From Paraperlucidibaca baekdonensis (lineage in GTDB: Bacteria; Pseudomonadota; Gammaproteobacteria; Pseudomonadales; Moraxellaceae): a stretch of DNA of 64,000 bases. How positions within the stretch are numbered: position 1 is the stretch's first letter; every line of letters starts with the position of its first letter. The notes beneath the pieces are model-generated. The model searched no databases and was not told where the DNA came from. It saw only the letters and a program-made list of their open reading frames with translations. The DNA lies in assembly GCF_003387535.1 (NCBI RefSeq), contig NZ_QUNR01000004.1, positions 248,001 to 312,000 of the forward strand. Direction: 5' to 3'. Of this stretch, positions 21,228 to 30,462 are shown one piece after another. Both the position numbers and the translations under genes were made by a program.

Positions 21228-23827
21228 ACGGCGGTCGCTTTTAAGAAGTCTTTGGCGAAGCGCTGCAACATGCCGCCGGCGGCATAAACCGAGACTTCAT
21301 CGTCGGAGTCTAAGCGGCAAGTCATTGGCACGCGCACGCTTTCACCGCTGCGACGATTGATCACCAAAGTCATCTCAGCACCGGGAGCGCACTCGCCTTC
21401 CACATCGAAGGTTTCCGTACCATCAATGCCGAGTGTGAGGCGTGTGGTGCCGGCCTTAAACTGCAATGGCAACACGCCCATGCCGAGTAAGTTGGTGCGG
21501 TGAATACGCTCAAAGCCTTCCGCCGCAATGACCTCAACACCGGCCAAGCGAACGCCTTTCGCCGCCCAATCGCGCGATGAGCCTTGGCCATAATCGGCAC
21601 CGGCAACAATAATCAGCGGCTGCTTGCGCTCCATATAGGTCTCAATGGCTTCCCACATGCGCGTGACTTTGCCTTCTGGCTCAATACGCGCCAACGAGCC
21701 TTGACGCACCTCGCCATTGGCATCGCGCACCATCTCATTGAGCAATTTGGGGTTGGCAAATGTGGCACGCTGCGCCGTGAGGTGATCGCCGCGATGGGTG
21801 GCGTAGGAGTTAAAGTCTTCCTCCGGCACCTTCATTTTGTGCAAGTACTCACCGGCCGCCGAGTCCATCATGATCGCATTTGAGGGCGACAAATGGTCGG
21901 TGGTGATGTTATCGGGCAGCACCGCCAACGCGCGCATACCGGTCATGGTGCGCTCACCAGCCAGGGCGCCTTCCCAATACGGCGGACGGCGAATATAGGT
22001 GCTCATTTCACGCCAGTCATACAGCGGTGAATCGGCGCGCTCGCTGTCTTTCTTTTCAAACATCGGAATATAAATATCGTTGAACTGCGACGGCTTCACC
22101 GACTGCGCCACAATGGCATCGATTTCTTCATCGGATGGCCAAATGTCATGCAAACGAATCTCTTTGCCATCGGCGACACCCAAGACATCTTTCTCGATAT
22201 CAAAGCGCACGGTGCCGGCAATCGCGTAGGCCACCACGAGCGGTGGTGAGGCCAGGAATGCCTGTTTCGCGTAGGGATGAATGCGTCCGTCGAAGTTGCG
22301 GTTACCCGACAGCACCGCCGTGGCGTAGAGATCACGATCGATAATTTCTTGCTGAATCACCGGATCGAGCGCGCCCGACATGCCATTACAGGTGGTGCAG
22401 GCAAAGGCCACGATACCGAAGCCGAGGTCTTCTAGGTCCTCGAGCAAGCCGGCATCTTTCAAATACAACTCAACGACTTTCGAGCCTGGCGCTAATGAGG
22501 ACTTCACCCACGGTTTACGCGTTAGGCCGAGCTTGCGGGCGTTACGCGCAATCAAGCCGGCGGCAATCACGTTGCGTGGGTTTGAGGTATTGGTGCAGCT
22601 GGTAATGGCCGCAATGATGACCGCGCCATCGGGCATTTGGCCGTCGGCCTCTTGCGCTTGCGCTTTGTCGTAATCAACGGCAATACCGCGCTCGGCCAAA
22701 GCCGACACGGGCAAGCGTTTATGCGGGTTCGATGGCCCGGCCATATTGCGCACCACACTCGATAAATCGAAGCTCAGCACGCGCTCATGCACGGCGCTGC
22801 TGAGGCTATCAGCCCAGAAGCCGGCCTGCTTCGCGTAGGTCTCAACGAGTGCCACTTGCTCATCGCTGCGGCCAGTCAGACGTAGATAAATCAGCGTTTG
22901 CTCATCGATCGAGAACATCGCCGCGGTAGCGCCATACTCAGGCGCCATATTGGTGATGGTGGCGCGGTCGCCGATGGTCAGGCCCGGCACGCCTTCGCCA
23001 TAAAACTCCAAATACGCGCCGACGACTTTTTGCTGACGCAAAAACTCAGTCAGAGCCAAGACAATATCGGTCGCGGTGATGCCGGGTTGGCGCTTGCCGG
23101 TCAGCTCAACGCCGACCATTTCTGGCGTACGCATCATCGACGGGCGACCGAGCATGACATTTTCAGCTTCTAGGCCACCCACACCGACCGCGATGACACC
23201 AAGAGCATCGACATGAGGCGTGTGCGAGTCGGTGCCCACGCAGGTATCGGGAAAGGCCACGCCATCGTGGTTATGCACAACAGGCGACATTTTCTCGAGA
23301 TTGATTTGGTGCATGATGCCGTTGCCGGCCGGGATCACATCGATATTATCGAAAGCGGTTTTGCTCCACTCAATAAAATGGAAACGGTCTTCGTTGCGGC
23401 GCTCTTCAATGTCGCGGTTTTTCTGAAATGCATCGGGGTCAGCACCACCACATTCCACGGCCAGCGAGTGGTCAACAATCAGCTGCACCGGCACCACAGG
23501 ATTGACTTTTGATGGGTCACCGCCCTGCTCGGCAATGGCATCGCGCAGGCCAGCGAGATCGACCAAGGCGGTTTGCCCCAAGATATCGTGGCAAACCACA
23601 CGCGCCGGGAACCACGGAAAATCACGATCACGGCGACGCTCAATGAGCTGCGTTAAGCAATCATTAACAATGGCAGGATCGGCTTTACGCACGATGTTTT
23701 CGGCATGAACGCGCGCCACATACGGCAGGCCATCCCAAGCACCGGGCTTGATGGCATCGACGGCGGCACGGGCATCGAAATACTCGAGTGCGGTGCCGGC
23801 TAAGGGTTTGCGAAATTCGTTATTCAT
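21224..23827 (-). CDS. acnD: Fe/S-dependent 2-methylcitrate dehydratase AcnD
   Basis: AcnD is the aconitase-family enzyme that dehydrates 2-methylcitrate in organisms using PrpF instead of PrpD. The ~867-residue length and landmarks fit: GTDSHTPHVDALGVIAVGVGG, the cluster cysteines in SCTNTSNPRN and CTTCNGMSG, and a C-terminal swivel domain with GADYGQGSSRDWAAKGVRLAGVEVIAAEGFERIHRTNLLGMGVLPL. I chose the ATG at 23827 (MNNEFRKPL), preceded by GAGAGCT; an upstream in-frame extension of 14 residues looks untranslated. No prpD is present in the window, consistent with the AcnD/PrpF route. Confidence 0.95.
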   Translation of the reverse strand: MNNEFRKPLAGTALEYFDARAAVDAIKPGAWDGLPYVARVHAENIVRKADPAIVNDCLTQLIERRRDRDFPWFPARVVCHDILGQTALVDLAGLRDAIAEQGGDPSKVNPVVPVQLIVDHSLAVECGGADPDAFQKNRDIEERRNEDRFHFIEWSKTAFDNIDVIPAGNGIMHQINLEKMSPVVHNHDGVAFPDTCVGTDSHTPHVDALGVIAVGVGGLEAENVMLGRPSMMRTPEMVGVELTGKRQPGITATDIVLALTEFLRQQKVVGAYLEFYGEGVPGLTIGDRATITNMAPEYGATAAMFSIDEQTLIYLRLTGRSDEQVALVETYAKQAGFWADSLSSAVHERVLSFDLSSVVRNMAGPSNPHKRLPVSALAERGIAVDYDKAQAQEADGQMPDGAVIIAAITSCTNTSNPRNVIAAGLIARNARKLGLTRKPWVKSSLAPGSKVVELYLKDAGLLEDLEDLGFGIVAFACTTCNGMSGALDPVIQQEIIDRDLYATAVLSGNRNFDGRIHPYAKQAFLASPPLVVAYAIAGTVRFDIEKDVLGVADGKEIRLHDIWPSDEEIDAIVAQSVKPSQFNDIYIPMFEKKDSERADSPLYDWREMSTYIRRPPYWEGALAGERTMTGMRALAVLPDNITTDHLSPSNAIMMDSAAGEYLHKMKVPEEDFNSYATHRGDHLTAQRATFANPKLLNEMVRDANGEVRQGSLARIEPEGKVTRMWEAIETYMERKQPLIIVAGADYGQGSSRDWAAKGVRLAGVEVIAAEGFERIHRTNLLGMGVLPLQFKAGTTRLTLGIDGTETFDVEGECAPGAEMTLVINRRSGESVRVPMTCRLDSDDEVSVYAAGGMLQRFAKDFLKATAV

Positions 23828-23929
23828 AAGAGCTCTCGTATTAATAATGCGCTGAGCGGCGCTGGGCATTGGTATTTAGCAAAACGCCCCGCCCTCTATC
23901 GAGAGCAGGGTTGAGCATGCCGCATGAAC

Positions 23930-25084
23930 TTATTTGCGGTCTTTAATGGGCACAAATTTCTGATCTTCAGGGCCGGTGTAGTTGGCGCTGGGACGAATAA
24001 TCTTGCCATCAATGCGCTGCTCGATGACGTGCGCCGACCAACCGCTGGTACGCGCCATAACAAACAACGGCGTAAACATATCCGTTGGAATACCCATCAT
24101 GTGATAGCTCACGGCCGAGAACCAATCGAGGTTGGGAAACATCTTTTTCGCATCCCACATGGTGGCTTCCAAGCGCTCCGCGATGTCGTACATTTTCATA
24201 TTCGACTGCTCTTCGGAGAGCTCTTTCGCCACCTGCTTGATGACTTTGTTGCGTGGGTCGGAGACGGTATAGACCGGGTGGCCAAAGCCAATCACCACTT
24301 CTTTGCGCTCCACACGGGCACGGATATCGGCCTCAGCTTCATCGGGATTGTCATAGCGCTTCTGAATTTCAAAGGCAACTTCATTGGCACCGCCATGCTT
24401 TGGCCCACGCAACGCGCCAATGCCACCACAAATGGCCGAGAACATATCAGAGCCAGTGCCGGCCACCACGCGTGAGGTAAAGGTCGAGGCGTTGAACTCG
24501 TGCTCAGCGTACAAAATCAGCGAGGTGTGCATGGCACGAACCCAGCTCTCGCGTGGCGCTTCGCCGTGCAGCAAATGCAAGAAATGGCCGCCAATGGAGT
24601 CGTCGTCGGTTTCCACATCGATGCAATTGCCGTTGTAAGCGAAGTGGTACCAGTACAGCAGCATGGAACCTAAGCAGGCCATGAGCTTGTCGGCAATATC
24701 GCGTGCGCCAGGATGGTTATGATCTTCTTTCTCAGGCTTCACGCAGCCTAATACCGACACGCCGGTGCGCATCACATCCATGGGATGAGCCGATGGCGGC
24801 AGCTGCTCGAGCGCAACTTTCACCGCCGCTGGCAAGCCGCGCAGGGCTTTTAATTTGGCTTTATAACCGGCCAGTTCGGCGGCATTTGGCAGTTTGCCAT
24901 GCACCAATAAATGCGCGACTTCTTCAAACTCGCTGGTGGTCGCCAGATCAAGGATGTCATAGCCACGATAGGCCAGATCATTGCCAGTGCGGCCCACGGT
25001 GCACAGCGCGGTATTACCGGCAGCGGTGCCTGACAGCGCGACAGATTTTTTGGGTTTAGGCAGGGTGCTTTTAACGTCAGTCAT
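23930..25084 (-). CDS. prpC: 2-methylcitrate synthase PrpC
   Basis: PrpC condenses propionyl-CoA and oxaloacetate. The 384-residue protein has the citrate-synthase fold with GLAGV-type opening [27 protein letters not shown], the catalytic His in [13 protein letters not shown], a second in [13 protein letters not shown], and the C-terminal [11 protein letters not shown] arginine region. The short type-II-like length and prp neighbours support methylcitrate over citrate synthase. It lies 11 bases after prpB; about 100 bases with a weak inverted repeat separate it from acnD. Confidence 0.95.
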   Translation of the reverse strand: MTDVKSTLPKPKKSVALSGTAAGNTALCTVGRTGNDLAYRGYDILDLATTSEFEEVAHLLVHGKLPNAAELAGYKAKLKALRGLPAAVKVALEQLPPSAHPMDVMRTGVSVLGCVKPEKEDHNHPGARDIADKLMACLGSMLLYWYHFAYNGNCIDVETDDDSIGGHFLHLLHGEAPRESWVRAMHTSLILYAEHEFNASTFTSRVVAGTGSDMFSAICGGIGALRGPKHGGANEVAFEIQKRYDNPDEAEADIRARVERKEVVIGFGHPVYTVSDPRNKVIKQVAKELSEEQSNMKMYDIAERLEATMWDAKKMFPNLDWFSAVSYHMMGIPTDMFTPLFVMARTSGWSAHVIEQRIDGKIIRPSANYTGPEDQKFVPIKDRK

Positions 25085-25095
25085 GGTCAGACTCC

Positions 25096-25995
25096 TTATT
25101 TATTTTGAGAAAATAGCTGATCGATTTTGTCTTCGTAGCTGTGATAGTTGAGGAATTCGTAGAGCTCTTTGCGCTGCTGCATGGTTTCTAAGACATTGAC
25201 CTGTGTGCCTTCTTTGCGCACCGACTCATAAACAGCGAGCGCGGCTTTTTGCATGGCGCGCGTGCCCGACAAGGGGTATAGCACCATGCTGATGCCCTGC
25301 TCGCCGAGCTCTTGGGTGGTGTAGTACGGCGTGTCACCAAACTCCGTGATATTGGCCAACACCGGCACATTGACGGCGTCGCAGACTTGGCGATACATGG
25401 TGATGTCGGTCATGGCTTCGGCGAAAATGGCGTCGGCGCCGGCCTCCACATAGGCACTGATGCGATCAATCACACCATTTAAGCCTTCTTTTTGCAGCGA
25501 GTCGGTACGCGCCATCACGACAAAATCGCTGTCGGTTTTGGCGTCGACAGCGGCCTTCACGCGATCAACCATCTCGCCAACGGGCACGATTTCTTTATTG
25601 GGGCGATGACCACAGCGCTTTTGCGCGACTTGATCTTCGATGTGGACAGCGGCCACACCGGCACGAATCATTTCGGTCACCGTGCGCGAAATATTGAACG
25701 CCCCGCCCCAGCCGGTGTCGATATCCACGAGTAGCGGCGTATCGGTGACGCTGGTGATGCGACGCGCGTCAATCAGCACATCTTCTAATGAGGTCAGGCC
25801 AAGATCGGGCAAGCCATAGGAGTAATTCGCCACCCCAGCGCCAGACAAATAAATCGCTTTATAGCCGACTTTGGTGGCCATCATGGCGGCATAGGCATTG
25901 ACCGTGCCCATAACCTGTAATGGCTTTTCGCTGGCAATGGCGTCGCGAAAACGACGACCTGCTGAGTGACTGTGTGAATGATCGTGGCAAGCCAT
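25096..25995 (-). CDS. prpB: 2-methylisocitrate lyase PrpB
   Basis: PrpB cleaves 2-methylisocitrate to pyruvate and succinate. The 299-residue protein belongs to the ICL/PEP-mutase superfamily: [34 protein letters not shown], the metal-binding DIDTGWGGA and the catalytic loop QKRCGH (KKCGH type). The N-terminus carries an unusual His/Ser-rich run (HDHSHSHS at residues 4-11). The ATG directly follows the stop of the upstream GntR regulator (TAAATG), so regulator and operon are co-transcribed. Confidence 0.95.
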   Translation of the reverse strand: MACHDHSHSHSAGRRFRDAIASEKPLQVMGTVNAYAAMMATKVGYKAIYLSGAGVANYSYGLPDLGLTSLEDVLIDARRITSVTDTPLLVDIDTGWGGAFNISRTVTEMIRAGVAAVHIEDQVAQKRCGHRPNKEIVPVGEMVDRVKAAVDAKTDSDFVVMARTDSLQKEGLNGVIDRISAYVEAGADAIFAEAMTDITMYRQVCDAVNVPVLANITEFGDTPYYTTQELGEQGISMVLYPLSGTRAMQKAALAVYESVRKEGTQVNVLETMQQRKELYEFLNYHSYEDKIDQLFSQNK

Positions 25996-26787
25996 TTAGG
26001 CGCTCCTGACCGGAGAATCCGGCGTAGTAGTGGTGGATGATTTTGCAGAGGCATCTGGGCCTGAGCGTTTAGAAAGCGTGGGGTCGAGCTTGGCCGAGCC
26101 GGCTGGCGGCACACGCGCGGCAATATTGGCGCGCGCGGTGGCAATGTGGCGGCGCATCAGAAATTCAGCAAGCTCGCCATCGCGCGCTTCAATGGCGTCG
26201 AGGATGCGCTGATGCTCAGCCAAGGCCTGCTGGGGGCGGCCCTCGGTAATGGAAAACTGACCGCGATAAATGCGCACACGATGATACAGCTCGCCACACA
26301 GCATATTAATCAGCACAGCATTATGGCTGCCGTGAATCACACGGTAATGAAAGTCCACGTTGCCTTCTTCTTGGATATACACGCGACCATCATGCTCAGC
26401 AATTTGCTCGGCATGCTTGACGAGCAGCGCCTTTAATTCAGCAATTTCAGCATCGGGCATGTGTTGCGCGGCTAAGCGACACGCGAGCCCTTCGAGGGTT
26501 TCGCGGACTTCATAAATTTGCAGCAGCTCTTCGAGCGAGAGCGCCATGATGCGCACCCCCACATGCGGAATCCGCGTGATCAGCTGCCGGCCCTCTAAGC
26601 GCCGCAATGCCTCGCGCAATGGCCCGCGCGAGACACCATAGCGCGCCGCCAACTCAGCCTCTGAAATACGCGCGCCAGCGGCCAAATCACCGCGCACAAT
26701 GGCCTCTTGCATGAGCGCAAAGACACGATCGGCGAGCGTGGTGCGCGCCAGCGGTGATTCAGCAGCAATGTCGGGAGGAACTGGCAT
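25996..26787 (-). CDS. GntR/FCD regulator of the methylcitrate operon
   Basis: This 263-residue protein has a GntR winged helix (LADRVFALMQEAIVRGDLAAGARISEAELAARYGVSRGPLREALRRLEGRQLI) and an FCD effector domain with likely metal-binding His (DFHYRVIHGSHN). The C-terminal ~35 residues are a Ser/Thr/Pro-rich tail outside the domain. It is the first gene of the prpB-prpC-acnD-prpF operon, as in Pseudomonas where a GntR protein rather than sigma-54-type PrpR controls the genes. An ATTGTCTACAAT site ends about five bases before its start codon, suggesting autorepression. The ligand is probably a methylcitrate-cycle intermediate (inference). Confidence 0.9.
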   Translation of the reverse strand: MPVPPDIAAESPLARTTLADRVFALMQEAIVRGDLAAGARISEAELAARYGVSRGPLREALRRLEGRQLITRIPHVGVRIMALSLEELLQIYEVRETLEGLACRLAAQHMPDAEIAELKALLVKHAEQIAEHDGRVYIQEEGNVDFHYRVIHGSHNAVLINMLCGELYHRVRIYRGQFSITEGRPQQALAEHQRILDAIEARDGELAEFLMRRHIATARANIAARVPPAGSAKLDPTLSKRSGPDASAKSSTTTTPDSPVRSA

Positions 26788-26791
26788 GCAT

Positions 26792-26803
26792 ATTGTCTAC
26801 AAT
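26792..26803. promoter_or_regulatory. GntR operator site O1 (ATTGTCTACAAT)
   Basis: TTGT-CT-ACAA half-site symmetry with flanking A/T, abutting the start of the prp regulator gene. The same 12-base motif occurs twice more upstream, and its position over the ribosome-binding region fits repression of the operon. Confidence 0.7.
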
Positions 26804-26871
26804 CTCTGCAATGACCGAACCTTATCTCGCGAAAACTCAAGCGTCAATAGCTATCAAGCCAATGCTAATTG

Positions 26872-26908
26872 ATTGTAGACAAAGCAAAGCGCTACTTTTG
26901 TCTACAAT
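26872..26908. promoter_or_regulatory. paired GntR operators O2 and O3 (inverted)
   Basis: ATTGTAGACAAA (26872-26883) and TTTGTCTACAAT (26897-26908) are exact reverse complements, centred 25 bases apart. Each contains the TTGT-NN-ACAA core also seen at 26792. They probably flank or overlap the prp promoter; binding by the adjacent GntR protein is inferred. Confidence 0.65.
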
Positions 26909-26924
26909 CAAGGCGGACTGAGTT

Positions 26925-27857
26925 TTAGCGCAGTGTCTCGGGATACACCGGCAACGTCGCCATGGCTTGCGGATCATGGGCAGGAATGAAGGTGATCTGT
27001 GGAAACTGCTGCGCAATTGCCACCACATGGCTCAGTCCCTGGCGCACCGCATCGGTATCCTCATCAATAAGCCTGCGCGCAATCCAAGGCTTTTCGGCCA
27101 GCTCAGTAATGCCATCAAGCTGCCAAACCAAATCGCCCAGTAATGCCAAGCGTTGACCCGAGGGCAAGCTCAAAAACACCAACACCGATCCCGGCGAATG
27201 CCCGGGCGCGGGCACTAACACCACACTGCCATCGCCCCAGACATCAAACTGCTGGGCAAAACCTAAGTAAGGCTTGTCGGTAAAGGCATAGCTTTTTAAG
27301 CGCCCTGCCGTGAGCTGCTGGGCCAATTGCGAGGCCTCGTGACCGCTGGCAATAAAGGCCTGCTCCGAGCTCGGCACCAATATCGGCGTTTTTGGCAGGC
27401 TATCGAGACCACTAACATGGTCCCAATGCGCGTGTGTCAGCACCACGCCCGCTAAACTATTGATGTCATAAGCCGCGGCGCTGAGCTGATCGGCAACAGG
27501 CGTGCCTTTGTCATACTCGGTGGTGAGCTGCATGAGCAATGGTAGCAGCTTGACCTGTGCATCAACCTCACGACCAAAGCCCGTATCAATCAGCAAATCG
27601 CCGCGTGGATGTTGGACTAATACGGCGGTCATGCTGAAGTCGCGGGGCTCCATAGGATTGCCGCCGCGAAATGCCAGCATGGCCGATGAATGCATGACAC
27701 CGGTGGGAAGCGCGCTCACGCGCATGGACTCGGGCGGTGAAGCCGCAGGGAGTCTATCGGGCAAAGTCACGGACTGCGGTGAGATCGACCACGGCAAAAA
27801 GCTGCTACCGAATAAAACAAGTACTACGATCAGCAACCATCGAGTCCAACGCCACAT
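26925..27857 (-). CDS. membrane-anchored or secreted metallo-beta-lactamase-fold hydrolase
   Basis: The ~310-residue protein starts with a single hydrophobic segment (WLLIVVLVLFGSSFLPW), a signal anchor or uncleaved signal peptide, so the catalytic domain should be periplasmic. The MBL fold shows LLIDTGFGREVD, the zinc motif THAHWDH, APGHSPGSVLVF and a late PAHDPQAM. These give the ligands of a binuclear site. Lactonase, glyoxalase-II-like and other substrates are all possible; I do not recognise the subfamily. GGAG precedes ATG 27857. Its stop is about 16 bases from the prp operator pair, with unrelated function likely. Confidence 0.83.
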   Translation of the reverse strand: MWRWTRWLLIVVLVLFGSSFLPWSISPQSVTLPDRLPAASPPESMRVSALPTGVMHSSAMLAFRGGNPMEPRDFSMTAVLVQHPRGDLLIDTGFGREVDAQVKLLPLLMQLTTEYDKGTPVADQLSAAAYDINSLAGVVLTHAHWDHVSGLDSLPKTPILVPSSEQAFIASGHEASQLAQQLTAGRLKSYAFTDKPYLGFAQQFDVWGDGSVVLVPAPGHSPGSVLVFLSLPSGQRLALLGDLVWQLDGITELAEKPWIARRLIDEDTDAVRQGLSHVVAIAQQFPQITFIPAHDPQAMATLPVYPETLR

Positions 27858-28016
27858 AGACACTCCGTTTTTTTGTTTTCGTTAAGGGCAAACGACCTTA
27901 GCATGTCGACGCAATAAGTTTGACCATTTGCTTATCGCTAAGCCTAAATTGACGCGCAAAGTCTAGTAAGCTCTGCCTTTTATATCCCCGCATATCAAGG
28001 TTCAGACACACAAAAC

Positions 28017-28982
28017 ATGATGAACACCCCACCAAAATTGCTCTCTGTTGCGCCCATGATGGATTGGACCACGCGCCATGCGCGCAATTTTTTGCGCCTA
28101 TGCAGTCCCCAGGCGCGGCTTTACACCGAAATGGTCACCACACAGGCCTTGGTTTTTGGTGATATTCCCCGCCACTTGCGCTTTGAAGCACTCGAGCACC
28201 CGATTGCGCTGCAACTCGGTGGCAGCGATATCAACGATCTAGTGCATTGTGCCAAGCTCGGTGAAGACTGGGGCTACGACGAGATCAACCTCAATGTTGG
28301 CTGCCCGTCGGACCGTGTTCAGCAAGGCCGCATTGGTGCTTGTTTAATGGCTGAGCCGGCTCATGTCGCCGATGCATTAGCCGCCATGCAAGCCGCCGTG
28401 CGCGTGCCGGTGACAGTCAAGCACCGCATAGGCATTGATGGCCTCGAGCACATTGACGACCTACTTAATTTTGTTGATACGGTCGCTGCGCAAGGCTGTC
28501 AGCACTTTATTGTGCATGCGCGCATTGCCATTTTGGCGGGCTTGAGCCCGAAGGAAAATCGTGAGGTGCCACCGCTGCGCTACGATGATGTCTATCGCCT
28601 GAAAGCGCTAAGGCCAAATCTGACCGTCGAAATCAATGGCGGCATTAAAACCGTGGCTGAGATTGCCCAGCATTGGCAACATACCGATGGCGTGATGATT
28701 GGTCGTGAGGCCTATCAAAATCCCTACCTATTGGTCGAGGCACAACGCTTGTGGGGCACCACTGAGCTACCATCACGCGGCGATATTATTCGTGCTTATG
28801 AGCCATTTGTGGCGCGTGAACTGGCCGATGGTGTGCCACTGAAACAGATGACGCGGCATATTTTGGGCCTATTTCATGGCCAAGCCGGCGGCCGGCGTTA
28901 TCGCCAAATGTTGAGCAATTTAGCCCCAGATGCTGGGCTTGAAGCATTACAGGCGGCGCTTGCTGCCACTGGAGAACACTGA
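28017..28982 (+). CDS. dusA: tRNA-dihydrouridine(20/20a) synthase DusA
   Basis: DusA reduces U20/U20a in the tRNA D-loop with FMN and NADPH. The 321-residue protein opens [21 protein letters not shown] and has [20 protein letters not shown], the catalytic-cysteine segment [31 protein letters not shown] and [14 protein letters not shown]. These wordings are typical of DusA rather than DusB or DusC. It is followed after two bases by tal, a pairing I recall from Pseudomonas. Two adjacent ATGs make the exact start uncertain by one codon. Confidence 0.95.
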   Translation: MMNTPPKLLSVAPMMDWTTRHARNFLRLCSPQARLYTEMVTTQALVFGDIPRHLRFEALEHPIALQLGGSDINDLVHCAKLGEDWGYDEINLNVGCPSDRVQQGRIGACLMAEPAHVADALAAMQAAVRVPVTVKHRIGIDGLEHIDDLLNFVDTVAAQGCQHFIVHARIAILAGLSPKENREVPPLRYDDVYRLKALRPNLTVEINGGIKTVAEIAQHWQHTDGVMIGREAYQNPYLLVEAQRLWGTTELPSRGDIIRAYEPFVARELADGVPLKQMTRHILGLFHGQAGGRRYRQMLSNLAPDAGLEALQAALAATGEH

Positions 28983-28984
28983 AC

Positions 28985-29938
28985 ATGGCCAACCCACTAG
29001 AACAATTAATGGCTTGCACGACGGTGGTTGCCGACACCGGCGACATCGATAGCATCATCCGCCTGAAGCCGGTCGATGCCACGACCAACCCCTCGCTGAT
29101 TTTAAAAGCGGCCAATACGCCACAGTACGCGGCACTGATCAATCAGGCCTTGGCCCCGATTAAACAGCGGCCAACAGCCGAGCAATTACCGGCGGCGCTT
29201 GAGGCTGTCTCGGTTGCTTTTGGCGCGGAGATTCTCAAGCATATTCCTGGTGTGATTTCGACAGAGGTCGATGCGCGCTACTCATTTGATATCGCCGCCA
29301 CGCTTGCGCAAGCACGACGCGTCATTGCGCAATACCGTGCGTTGGGCGTTGGCCGCGAGCGCGTATTGGTGAAAATCGCCAGTACCTGGGAAGGCATTTG
29401 CGCCGCCCGCTTACTCGAACAAGAAGGTATTTGCTGCAACCTTACGTTGCTATTTAGTTTCGCGCAGGCACAAGCAGCGGCCGAGGCCAATGCCACCTTA
29501 ATTTCACCATTTGTTGGGCGCATCCTGGATTGGTACGCCGCGAAAACTGGTGAGACTTACACGCCAACGACTGACCCGGGCGTGTGCTCGGTAAAAGCCA
29601 TTTATGATTACTACAAGGCCGTTGGCCACGAGACTATTGTGATGGGCGCGAGCTTTCGCAATACCGGCGAAATCCGCGCACTCGCTGGATGCGACAAACT
29701 CACCATTGGGCCTGCGTTGCTTGATGCGCTGGCTCTGGAGTCTGAGGCGCTGTTCGCGCAGCTCAGTGCTGAGCAGGTCAACCCACGCCCGCGCCTGGCG
29801 GCGCTGACCGAGGCGCAATTTCGCTGGCAGCTCAATAATGATGCCATGGCTACCGAAAAGCTCGCCGAAGGTATTCGATTATTTGCGGCTGATTTGGAAA
29901 AGCTTGAGATAGTCTTGCTAGCAAAGCTCGCGCATTAA
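28985..29938 (+). CDS. tal: transaldolase
   Basis: Transaldolase transfers dihydroxyacetone units in the non-oxidative pentose phosphate pathway. The 317-residue length is that of TalB. Landmarks are [26 protein letters not shown], the Schiff-base lysine in [12 protein letters not shown] (Lys ~130), [15 protein letters not shown] and [10 protein letters not shown]. All active-site residues are in place. It overlaps nothing and converges with the STAS gene across an 18-base gap. Confidence 0.96.
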   Translation: MANPLEQLMACTTVVADTGDIDSIIRLKPVDATTNPSLILKAANTPQYAALINQALAPIKQRPTAEQLPAALEAVSVAFGAEILKHIPGVISTEVDARYSFDIAATLAQARRVIAQYRALGVGRERVLVKIASTWEGICAARLLEQEGICCNLTLLFSFAQAQAAAEANATLISPFVGRILDWYAAKTGETYTPTTDPGVCSVKAIYDYYKAVGHETIVMGASFRNTGEIRALAGCDKLTIGPALLDALALESEALFAQLSAEQVNPRPRLAALTEAQFRWQLNNDAMATEKLAEGIRLFAADLEKLEIVLLAKLAH

Positions 29939-29956
29939 ACGCGGCCGCGCTGGCGC

Positions 29957-30460
29957 TTAATCGCGGCAGCGCTTCTCACTCTCGAGGGCATCGACCAAAC
30001 TGCGAAACGCCTGCGAATTGGACTCGTTCAAGCTCATCAGTGTGCGGTGCGCGTCAATGACCTGCTGCGCAACCGCATCCTCACTAATATCTCCGCTGCT
30101 CGGCAGCTCATCTAAGCCGCTGCTCAGTGCCGATGTGGTGTGCAACATACGAAACACGGTGTTGAAGCCCATGCTTAATAAAATGCGCTCAATATCGGGA
30201 TTAATGCACAGTAGCACTGGCCGACCCAGGCCACGTTGCTTCAGCACAACCGCAATGCGCGCCAATAAGCCCAACGCGGTGGAATCAATGGATTCGGTGG
30301 CCGTGAGATCAATGAGGACCGCACGAAGCGCTTCGTCGTGTTTGATATGTTGCTCAACGAACGTTTCTAACGCCGTGCACGTGGGCACGCGCACGTCACC
30401 AACGAGTTTTAAAACATACGTGCCGTTGAGCACGGCGTATTGCATCTTGCAGGCGTCCAT
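29957..30460 (-). CDS. STAS-domain anti-sigma-factor antagonist
   Basis: This ~167-residue protein has a STAS domain in its first ~110 residues: YVLKLVGDVRVPTCTALETFVEQ, then AVLIDLTATESIDSTALGLLARIA with the serine (about residue 60) that partner-switching kinases phosphorylate. A ~55-residue helical extension follows. It should act as the switch that captures an anti-sigma or other partner when dephosphorylated by the PP2C protein encoded just upstream. I prefer ATG 30460, which has GAG five bases upstream, over a GTG overlapping the previous stop. No RsbW-type kinase gene is in the window. Confidence 0.85.
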   Translation of the reverse strand: MDACKMQYAVLNGTYVLKLVGDVRVPTCTALETFVEQHIKHDEALRAVLIDLTATESIDSTALGLLARIAVVLKQRGLGRPVLLCINPDIERILLSMGFNTVFRMLHTTSALSSGLDELPSSGDISEDAVAQQVIDAHRTLMSLNESNSQAFRSLVDALESEKRCRD

Positions 30461-30462
30461 GG

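Noticed and set aside
23828-23929. Weak inverted repeat between prpC and acnD as a terminator
   Set aside because: CCCTCT/AGAG-AGGG is imperfect with a bulge and has no T-run; it might be a processing site but cannot be called a terminator.
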